DNA of 5,099 bases. Source: JABCPE02 sp963520725 (lineage in GTDB: Bacteria; Bacteroidota; Bacteroidia; Flavobacteriales; Weeksellaceae). The notes below the pieces were generated by a model, which ran no database searches, was not told where the DNA came from, and saw only the letters and a list, made by a program, of their open reading frames with translations. Shown here piece after piece: positions 1 through 5,099 of the stretch. Position 1 is the stretch's first letter. The number at the start of each line of letters is the position of its first letter. The translations under genes were made by a program, and so were the position numbers. The stretch is from the NCBI GenBank assembly GCA_963520725.1, contig CAUQSG010000095.1:1-5099 (forward strand). The letters are read 5' to 3'.

Positions 1-609
1 GTTTTGGCGTGGGAAGCGCTGAATAAATTAGCAACGGATATTTATTTTCATTTGGAGGATAAATTAGATATGAAAATTGATATAAAGCCAATTCCAGCGG
101 AAGAAAAAGTAACACCTACTCAGGAACATTTGGCGAAATTTCTAGCTTTTTGTGGAGTGGAGCAGGATGTAATAGATGAAAACAAAGAAAGATTATTAAA
201 GGCTTTAGAAGAATATACACCTGATGAATACGAGGGCGTATCGGAAGCCATGGCTGAAATGATGAAATATTCTCATAAAATCCAAAGGGCAGAACCTGTG
301 ATAGAAATTATAAGAGAATATGGTGTCTGCCGTTCTTCTGACTGGAAATTTTATGCAGAAGAATTAGAAGAATATATTTTGGATTTAGTTGATTTTTCTG
401 ACTGGAAATGGGAATATCCCGCAGATACTTATAGTGCAGATTTATTCCCGTATATGAGAAAACAGCTTTCCCTATATCATCTTTGGCTGTGTCATCTAGA
501 TGAAGGAGCAGATGCGTATTTGTTCCTGCTGTTTTCAGAAAAAGATATGCCAGAAATTATGAAACTGGCAAGAATACTAGATTTACCGCTAAAAGCGTAT
601 TTTAAATAA
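1..609 (+). CDS. Acidic DUF6630-like protein of unknown function, 5' end cut off by the window
   Basis: The frame is open from base 1 to a TAA at 607-609, giving at least 202 residues. The first in-frame start-like codon is TTG at 4, but the reading continues off the left edge, so the true start is probably outside. The protein is soluble and acidic, with no signal peptide or membrane segment in the visible part. Counting from the TTG, residues 40-130 look helical. Two Ser-Asp-Trp-Lys motifs lie exactly 20 residues apart (112-115 and 132-135), and a C-terminal block near 160-180 carries HLDEGADAYLFLLF. A DWK motif followed by a late 'D-x-G-x-D-x-Y' strand is how I remember the DUF6630 family; that assignment is from memory and tentative. 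No catalytic motif is recognised. It stands alone on the plus strand, convergent with the parC-DUF3109 cluster. An in-frame ATG at 70 preceded by GGAGG (54-58) is an alternative start, but the residues before it look like ordinary coding sequence. Confidence 0.72.
   Translation, partial: VLAWEALNKLATDIYFHLEDKLDMKIDIKPIPAEEKVTPTQEHLAKFLAFCGVEQDVIDENKERLLKALEEYTPDEYEGVSEAMAEMMKYSHKIQRAEPVIEIIREYGVCRSSDWKFYAEELEEYILDLVDFSDWKWEYPADTYSADLFPYMRKQLSLYHLWLCHLDEGADAYLFLLFSEKDMPEIMKLARILDLPLKAYFK
336..409 (+). repeat. Pair of 14-bp direct repeats inside the DUF6630-like gene
   Basis: The same 14 bases, TTCTGACTGGAAAT, occur at 336-349 and 396-409, exactly 60 bp apart and in the same reading frame. Both copies encode Ser-Asp-Trp-Lys. 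Because the spacing is a multiple of three and the flanking codons differ, this may be a small internal protein repeat or chance use of the same codons for two conserved motifs. There is no sign of a mobile or regulatory repeat. Confidence 0.5.
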
Positions 610-631
610 AGAAAATAGAAATAAAAACAAC

Positions 632-672
632 TTCGGGAAATTGGATTTTTTATCCTTTCCCGAATTCTTTTT
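632..672. terminator. Bidirectional intrinsic terminator between convergent genes
   Basis: A perfect 9-bp inverted repeat (TTCGGGAAA at 632-640, TTTCCCGAA at 656-664) encloses a second 4-bp stem (GGAT at 643-646, ATCC at 652-655). The two stems are separated by a two-T bulge at 641-642, and the loop is five T's (647-651). On the plus strand the hairpin is followed by TTCTTTTT (665-672), a suitable tail for ending the left-hand gene. Read on the minus strand it is followed by a T-rich tract, the complement of 611-631, suitable for ending the parC-DUF3109 transcript. The structure overlaps the stop codon (650-652) and last four codons of the DUF3109 gene. No other termination signal was seen between these genes. 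Confidence 0.85.
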
Positions 673-1234
673 CCCATTCTTCTGCCGCTTCTGACAGGGT
701 TTGGTAGAACTCTTCTCCGTATTTTCGGATGAGTGGTTTTTTCAGGAACTGATAGACTTTCACGCCCAATTCTTTTCCCAAGGTGCAGGCATCAGAGCAG
801 ATGTCCCATTCGTGGTAGTTAATCGCAGAAAAATTAGAATATTCTGTGATACGAATAGGGTAGAGGTGGCAGGAAATAGGCTTCTGCCAGTCAATAGCGC
901 CGTCTTCATAGGCTTTTTCTATGGCGCATTTGGTGTAGCCTTTTTCATCAAAAATCACATAGGCACACTCTGCATTATTCACCAAAGGAGTCACCAAATC
1001 TCCCTCAAAATCAAGTGTATAGGTGCCCTGTTCCTCGATGGCTTGGATTCCTTCTGGGCGGAGATAAGACTTTATTTTAGGGTAAATCTCATCTAATATT
1101 TTGGTTTCATCTTCATCAAGAGGAGCTCCTGCATCGCCTTCCACACAGCAGATTCCCTTACATTTAGCAAGGTTGCACACGAATTCTTCGGAAAATAAAT
1201 CTTCAGAAATTAGTTTATCATCTATTTGAATCAT
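650..1234 (-). CDS. DUF3109 family cysteine-rich protein, putative metal or Fe-S binding
   Basis: This 194-residue cytoplasmic-looking protein has no signal peptide or membrane segment and closely resembles DUF3109 proteins of flavobacteria. It contains nine cysteines: an N-terminal cluster C20-x4-C25-x3-C29-C30, then C90, C103, C122 and a C146-x3-C150 pair. Other striking stretches are GDAGAPLDEDE (33-43), TPLVNN (82-87), KPISCHLYPIRIT (118-130) and NYHEWDICSDAC (139-150). The cysteine spacing recalls YkgJ-type (CxxCxxCC) proteins, which are described as zinc- or iron-chelating; metal binding here is inferred. Its ATG (1232-1234) overlaps the TGA of the upstream membrane-protein gene as ATGA, so translation is probably coupled. 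It is the last gene of the cluster. Its final residues FGKG and stop codon lie within the terminator hairpin. The biochemical function is unknown. Confidence 0.9.
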   Translation of the reverse strand: MIQIDDKLISEDLFSEEFVCNLAKCKGICCVEGDAGAPLDEDETKILDEIYPKIKSYLRPEGIQAIEEQGTYTLDFEGDLVTPLVNNAECAYVIFDEKGYTKCAIEKAYEDGAIDWQKPISCHLYPIRITEYSNFSAINYHEWDICSDACTLGKELGVKVYQFLKKPLIRKYGEEFYQTLSEAAEEWEKEFGKG

Positions 1235-2139
1235 ATTAAATTTATAAAATTAGGGTTAAATTTGTCCAAAAGACAAGAAATTATAATAATCCAAAATCCC
1301 AGTTCCTGCAGCCAAGGGTATTTTAAAAACCTTAAAAATCGGCTCAGGATAATGCTGATAGGGAATACAACAAGCAGCAGATATTCTCTGTGAGAGCCCA
1401 TGTAAAAGACCAAAATCAGGATTTGAACCAATAAGAATGACAACAAGAAAGCGTATTTAAACTTACTAGTCGGACTTTTTTTATTCAAATTTATAAAATG
1501 ATCTCCCACCGCCAAAATACACATTACTAAAATGGGAATTAAGGTATAAAAAGAAGAAAAATCTGTAATCATTTCATTGGAAATCAGTGGTATATAGTCT
1601 TCTGTAAATACATCTATTTCGAGCAGATACATCAGACACAAATATCCAGAAATTACCATAAAACATCCCAAAATAAGCTGGAAAATATTTAGAAATATTT
1701 TATCTGATTTGGTGATGATATGAATAATTACGAAAATAAAAAGTGTCCAAGTCGTCGGCAAGAAAATATAGCTGACAGCCAATATGCAGCCAACCAAAAG
1801 GAAAGAATCACTTCTGATTTTATCATTTTCGCTGGTGAAGAAAAATAATAAAATAGAACTCGTAAATAGTGCCATAGAAATCCCTATATCCAGATTTCCA
1901 TCATAAAATGAAAAAATAAAAATAGAGTACAGGAACAGCGGCAGGTGAGTTTTTCTATTTAGCGAAATTTTATTAAACAAAACATAGCCCAGAGCCAGCC
2001 CCGCAAAGGCTATAGTGGTAGAGAAAATGTTAGAAAATTTAATTTCTAAATCGTTTGAAACTAAAATAAAAAGTAATAAAGCTCCTATGTAAGTAGGAAC
2101 TGAAAATAAATTGGTTCTCTTTGATAACAAACGAAACAT
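1231..2139 (-). CDS. Polytopic inner-membrane protein, DUF6427-like
   Basis: This 302-residue, highly hydrophobic protein has about ten membrane segments, roughly at residues 12-28, 37-56, 66-78, 85-102, 112-127, 128-143, 148-173, 197-213, 228-247, 251-268 and 279-292. Some neighbouring pairs may be single spans or re-entrant. Short polar loops carry basic residues, for example KISLNRKTH at 57-65 and NLNKKSPTSKFK at 217-228. Size, the 'MFRLLSKRTNLFS' type N-terminus and the position after a mannose-1-phosphate guanylyltransferase fit my memory of the flavobacterial DUF6427 family, whose function is not known. The start ATG (2137-2139) lies 5 bp after the manC stop, behind a purine-rich leader (AGAAGAA). 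The gene overlaps the DUF3109 start by four bases. A role in the export or assembly of mannose-derived glycans is suggested only by the neighbour. No catalytic motif is visible, so a transporter or structural role is equally possible. Confidence 0.82.
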   Translation of the reverse strand: MFRLLSKRTNLFSVPTYIGALLLFILVSNDLEIKFSNIFSTTIAFAGLALGYVLFNKISLNRKTHLPLFLYSIFIFSFYDGNLDIGISMALFTSSILLFFFTSENDKIRSDSFLLVGCILAVSYIFLPTTWTLFIFVIIHIITKSDKIFLNIFQLILGCFMVISGYLCLMYLLEIDVFTEDYIPLISNEMITDFSSFYTLIPILVMCILAVGDHFINLNKKSPTSKFKYAFLLSFLLVQILILVFYMGSHREYLLLVVFPISIILSRFLRFLKYPWLQELGFWIIIISCLLDKFNPNFINLI

Positions 2140-2144
2140 TTCTT

Positions 2145-3206
2145 CTATTTTTTGCTTTCTAAATCAGCCACATATTCCTTGATAAGCTGGTCATTGCTTC
2201 TTGGGCAGATGAGTAGAGCCTCCTCCGTATCTATCACTATATAGTCTGTAAGTCCATCGACCACAGCGGTTTTTTCAGGGTTTTTGAGTCTGATGATATT
2301 TCCTTTCGCGTTATAAACATTGCAGTTCTTGGAGATAGTGTTGTTATTTTCATCTCGCTCAGCATTTTCAAACACAGAAGTCCAAGTTCCCAAATCAGAC
2401 CAGCCCAAGTCAGCAGGAATCACATAGACATTATCGGCCTTTTCTAAAATTCCATTGTCTATGGATATTTTCTCTACATTAGGATAAATTTCCTCTATGT
2501 ATGGCGCTTCTTTTTCGGTGTTATATGCCTCTGTTTTAAATTGTTCTGCCATTTTTGGAAGATAGTTTTCAAAGGCTTTTTGGATAGATTTCACATTCCA
2601 GATGAAAATTCCAGCATTCCAAAGATATTCTTTCGTTGCTAAGAATTTTTCTGCTGTTTCTAAATTAGGTTTTTCAGTGAAAGTTTTTACTTTGCATATT
2701 TCAGCAGACTTTTCTTCTGAAAACTGAATGTAGCCGTAGCCTGTGTCGGGGCGTGTAGGCTGTATCCCTAGCGTGATGAGATAGTCATTTTGGCTCGCTT
2801 TTTCGAAAGCAAATTCTATCTTTTCACAAAAAGTTTTTTCTTTTAAAATCAAATGGTCTGCGGGCAGTACAACGATATTAGCATTCGGGTTTATCTTTGC
2901 TATTTTATTGGTTATGTAGATATTACATGCCGCAGTATTTCTCATCATAGGTTCTCCGATGATGTTTTTCTTGTCAAGTTCAGGAATTTGAGCAGATGTC
3001 AGTTCCAAATATTCTTTATTGGTTACCACAAAAATATTTTCCACAGGGACAACCTGCTTTATTCGCTCAAAGGTCTGCTGGATCATGGTTTTTCCCGTTC
3101 CTAGAATATCATGGAACTGTTTAGGAAATTTAGCCGTACTCATAGGCCAAAAACGGCTTCCGATGCCGCCCGCCATTATGACACAATAGTTATTATTTGG
3201 GTTCAT
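2145..3206 (-). CDS. manC: Mannose-1-phosphate guanylyltransferase (GDP-mannose pyrophosphorylase)
   Basis: It catalyses mannose-1-phosphate + GTP to GDP-mannose + diphosphate in the cytoplasm, feeding GDP-mannose and GDP-fucose dependent glycan synthesis. The 353-residue protein shows the sugar-nucleotidyltransferase signature GGIGSRFWPMS (13-23) followed by KFPKQF (26-31). It also has PADH (115-118, metal/nucleotide site), TGYGYI (155-160), the family motif FTEKP (176-180), NAGIFIW (197-203), IDNGILEK (249-256) and ADLGWSDLGTW (265-275). Length matches the single-domain form; the phosphomannose-isomerase domain of two-domain ManC/AlgA enzymes is absent. The ATG at 3204-3206 is favoured because it sits just before the nucleotide-binding motif, after an A-rich leader. 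It lies 15 bp after the sprT-like stop and 5 bp before the membrane-protein start, so co-transcription is likely. No polysaccharide gene cluster is visible, suggesting a housekeeping glycan role. Confidence 0.96.
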   Translation of the reverse strand: MNPNNNYCVIMAGGIGSRFWPMSTAKFPKQFHDILGTGKTMIQQTFERIKQVVPVENIFVVTNKEYLELTSAQIPELDKKNIIGEPMMRNTAACNIYITNKIAKINPNANIVVLPADHLILKEKTFCEKIEFAFEKASQNDYLITLGIQPTRPDTGYGYIQFSEEKSAEICKVKTFTEKPNLETAEKFLATKEYLWNAGIFIWNVKSIQKAFENYLPKMAEQFKTEAYNTEKEAPYIEEIYPNVEKISIDNGILEKADNVYVIPADLGWSDLGTWTSVFENAERDENNNTISKNCNVYNAKGNIIRLKNPEKTAVVDGLTDYIVIDTEEALLICPRSNDQLIKEYVADLESKK

Positions 3207-3221
3207 TTTTTTCGTTAGTCA

Positions 3222-3806
3222 TTATTTTGTCCGCTCCACTCTCGCACAGGATTTGAATAAGTACATTCTCCCTGTACTGAGATTTTTGCAAAGGTAACGC
3301 TTTTTCTTCTTTTCTTCTATCTGGTAAATGTCCGTTTGATAAATAAATTTTTCCCCAATGGGCAAATCCTCCACATAGGCTTTATTATCAGAGTGTTCGC
3401 TGTCAAAATATTTTACCAGCTCTGGACTGGACATGAAGTTGGCTTTCGGATTTTTAGCAAAATTTAAAATCAAAGGTTTCAGCTCTTCGGAATAAATCGA
3501 AATACTCTCCAAAAGCATTTTCTGAAAGGTCATCTTCCATTCTTTTCCATGTGGAAGAATATTTTTCTTCTCATGAAAAGCCACTAAATGCGCAATTTCA
3601 TGCGTGAAGACAAAGAAAAAAAGCTCTGGTTCCAGCGTTCCATTGATGGTTATTTGGTGGGAGTTATTAGGCATTGATTTATAATCTCCTAATTTGCTGT
3701 GCCTGTTTTTTGTGACTTTGATATGGCACATATGCCCTTCCAGCCATTTTTTTAGGTAGGGCATGCTGTTTGGAGGCAAAAATCTTTCTAATAACTCGGT
3801 AGACAT
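3222..3806 (-). CDS. SprT-like zinc metalloprotease-fold protein
   Basis: This 194-residue protein has the SprT-like domain. The zinc-binding HExxH motif is HEIAH at residues 69-73 (in VFTHEIAHLVAFH). A probable third ligand is H86 in HGKEWKMTF, the usual 'HG..W' of this family. The preceding strand NNSHQITINGTLEP (47-60) is also typical. The C-terminal part (about 140-192) is the flavobacterial version: an acidic-basic stretch with KKKKRYLCKNLSTGRMYLF and single cysteines at 173 and 187. It does not have the two CxxC pairs of the zinc ribbon found in some SprT and Spartan proteins. Related eukaryotic Spartan cleaves DNA-protein crosslinks; the bacterial function is poorly known, so any protease role is inferred. 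It begins 7 bp after the parC stop and ends 15 bp before manC. The visible leader (TTTTGAG) is a poor Shine-Dalgarno site. Confidence 0.93.
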   Translation of the reverse strand: MSTELLERFLPPNSMPYLKKWLEGHMCHIKVTKNRHSKLGDYKSMPNNSHQITINGTLEPELFFFVFTHEIAHLVAFHEKKNILPHGKEWKMTFQKMLLESISIYSEELKPLILNFAKNPKANFMSSPELVKYFDSEHSDNKAYVEDLPIGEKFIYQTDIYQIEEKKKKRYLCKNLSTGRMYLFKSCARVERTK

Positions 3807-3813
3807 CTCAAAA

Positions 3814-5099
3814 TCAGTTAAATAAATCTCCTATAACTCCATCTTCTGGAATATCCGTTTCTTCCTGCTGTACAGGTTCTTCTTCCGCCTCTTCCTTCGG
3901 TTCTGGAATTGTGATATTTATGGATTTTATTTTCTCTTTTACGAACTGATTTCCCATTGCTTTTATCCCTTTTATAGAGATAAAGTCATCAATATCAATG
4001 GTTTCTGGCTCTTTTTCCTTTCCGTTTTTATCTTTTGCAAAGATAATTTCCGCCGTGCAGCCATCGCTGGTTCCCACAAACTCTATGAAGGATTTAGGAT
4101 GCTCACTCGGCATAAAGTTCTGAATATTAGCCGTGTTTTCTAATAAAAATCGTTTGATGAAATAAATATCCTTTTCGCCGTCATAATAGATGCACGAAAC
4201 TGCCTGTTCTGGATGCCATTTTTCCAAAATCAGATAATCATCATCAAAACGATTCATCAGGTCAAACGAAATTAGTTTTGCTTCGCCTTTAGTATTGATA
4301 GTCAGTATTTTATCATCTCCTTTGAAATTACCGAGCAGAACTCCTCTGCCTTCTACATTCAGCCTTCTTACACTTTCATCAAACCAAATTTTTCTCGGAG
4401 CCAGCGTGGAGATGCCCTCTTCTTTTAGTTCTATTTTTTTTACGGCATATTTCGTTACGAGATTTCCTTTAGAATCACGCCCTTTTATCGCTAAATCAGA
4501 GAAATCTATATCGATTCTATTTTTTCTGATTCTGGCATTAGGTTTTAGTAAAACACTGATGATTTCTGCCTCTCCATTTGGATTTGCAGAAAAATACAGT
4601 ACTTCAGAGCCTTTTACATCCGAAGCAAGTTTGTATTCATTATTTCGGATAACTCCCGTTACCGAGAACCTTTTCATGTAATATGGGCCGTCTTTTCCCT
4701 CGCGGTAGACCATATTATAAACGGTTCTCTTGTCATTCTTTTTCCATACGCCTACATGCAGAATATCCTTTCCGATGAAGGTTTTCGCTTCCACTTTGGT
4801 CACCTGCATCGTTCCATCTTTTCGGAAAGTGATGATGTCGTCCAAATCTGAACAGTCAAAGACATATTCATCTTTTTTGAGCGAAGTTCCGATAAATCCT
4901 TCAGCTCTGTTGATGTAGAATTTCTCATTTGCTACCGCTACATTGGTCGCATCTATGTTGTCAAAAACACGAATTTCCGTACGGCGTGGCTTGTCTTTTC
5001 CATATTTTTTCTGGATGTTTTGGAAATAATTGATGGCATAATCCACCAAGTTTTCCAAATCATGTTTCACCTGCTCCATTCTGTCCTCCAGTGCAGCGA
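3814..5099 (-). CDS. parC: DNA topoisomerase IV subunit A, C-terminal half (5' end outside window)
   Basis: ParC is the DNA-cleaving subunit of topoisomerase IV, which unlinks daughter chromosomes with ParE. The window holds about the last 427 residues of a protein usually near 850; the catalytic tyrosine and quinolone-resistance region lie beyond the right edge. The frame is open to the edge, so the ATG at 5077-5079 is internal. Numbering from it, residues 1-28 finish the coiled-coil/C-gate region of the N-terminal domain and RRTEIRVFD (32-40) is the domain junction. The beta-pinwheel C-terminal domain follows to about 390, with NRAEGFIGTSLKKDE (57-71), FRKDGTMQVTK (85-95), KGSEVLYFSANPNGEAE (156-172), KGNLVTKY (204-211), EGISTLAPRKIWFD (221-234) and YYDGEKDIYFIKRF (298-311). 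No GyrA-box (QRRGGKG-like) is present, favouring ParC over GyrA. The last 29 residues form an acidic tail ending IGDLFN. It is the first visible gene of the minus-strand cluster, 7 bp before the sprT-like gene. Confidence 0.93.
   Translation of the reverse strand, partial: AALEDRMEQVKHDLENLVDYAINYFQNIQKKYGKDKPRRTEIRVFDNIDATNVAVANEKFYINRAEGFIGTSLKKDEYVFDCSDLDDIITFRKDGTMQVTKVEAKTFIGKDILHVGVWKKNDKRTVYNMVYREGKDGPYYMKRFSVTGVIRNNEYKLASDVKGSEVLYFSANPNGEAEIISVLLKPNARIRKNRIDIDFSDLAIKGRDSKGNLVTKYAVKKIELKEEGISTLAPRKIWFDESVRRLNVEGRGVLLGNFKGDDKILTINTKGEAKLISFDLMNRFDDDYLILEKWHPEQAVSCIYYDGEKDIYFIKRFLLENTANIQNFMPSEHPKSFIEFVGTSDGCTAEIIFAKDKNGKEKEPETIDIDDFISIKGIKAMGNQFVKEKIKSINITIPEPKEEAEEEPVQQEETDIPEDGVIGDLFN

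Noticed and set aside
701..1096. Open plus-strand frame of 131 codons opposite the DUF3109 gene
   Set aside because: It is the antisense of a well-recognised conserved gene, its translation resembles no family, and no promoter or leader supports it. The same applies to plus-strand frames at 2853-3104, 4295-4681 and 4730-4918, and the minus-strand frame at 492-677.
1257..1264. TAAATTTG on the plus strand as an antisense promoter element
   Set aside because: It would drive only antisense RNA over the DUF6427-like gene, and it is one of several chance matches in A+T-rich sequence.
1231..2139. Reading the polytopic membrane protein as a Wzx flippase, Wzy polymerase or GT-C glycosyltransferase
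   Set aside because: At 302 residues with no recognisable catalytic or family motif, the only support is its neighbour manC, which is not enough for a functional call.
3289..3296. TACCTTTG (minus strand), a perfect -7 element about 83 bases before manC
   Set aside because: No TTG is found at the expected -33 distance. Similar TAnnTTTG matches occur inside manC (2620-2627) and parC (4038-4045), so chance occurrence is likely.
5077..5089. GGAGG-like site four bases before an in-frame ATG (5079, minus strand), as if a separate ParC C-terminal protein started here
   Set aside because: The frame stays open to the window edge. The residues before the ATG (ALEDR) continue the same helical pattern as those after it, and the protein from this ATG lacks the ParC catalytic domain. 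Flavobacteria also rely little on Shine-Dalgarno sites.
3814..5099. Calling the topoisomerase subunit GyrA
   Set aside because: No GyrA-box is present in the complete C-terminal domain, and the sequence matches the Bacteroidota ParC type as recalled. The active-site half that could confirm this is outside the window.

Overview
The window looks like a piece of a Flavobacteriia chromosome, most probably from the Chryseobacterium/Elizabethkingia/Riemerella group (Weeksellaceae). Three things suggest this: low G+C DNA, A-rich leaders in place of strong Shine-Dalgarno sites in front of most genes, and the families present. These are a Bacteroidota-type topoisomerase IV subunit A, a flavobacterial SprT-like protein, and DUF6427 and DUF3109 proteins. 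The genus is inferred from family resemblance recalled from memory, not from a search.

Layout: at the left edge is the 3' part of a plus-strand gene (1-609) for an acidic, tentatively DUF6630-like protein of unknown function. It meets, tail to tail, a tightly packed minus-strand cluster covering the rest of the window. In transcription order (right to left) the cluster is parC (3' part only, from the right edge to 3814), a SprT-like metalloprotease-fold gene (3806-3222), mannose-1-phosphate guanylyltransferase manC (3206-2145), a polytopic membrane protein of DUF6427 type (2139-1231) and a cysteine-rich DUF3109 protein (1234-650). The gaps between these genes are 7, 15 and 5 bp, then a 4-base ATGA overlap, so one transcript is likely. 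The start of that transcript lies outside the window.

The two convergent units are separated by only 40 bp and share a strong bidirectional hairpin (632-664). It covers the stop codon and last four codons of the DUF3109 gene.

Functionally the cluster is mixed: chromosome decatenation (ParC), a putative zinc protein (SprT-like), GDP-mannose supply for surface glycans (ManC), and two uncharacterised proteins. No mobile element, CRISPR array, tRNA, rRNA, riboswitch or defence system was seen, and there is no gene-free stretch above 300 bp. The window looks like conserved chromosomal backbone, and I found no convincing novel system. The best leads are the terminator that overlaps coding sequence, the coupled DUF6427/DUF3109 pair beside manC, and the acidic ParC tail ending in a short hydrophobic motif.
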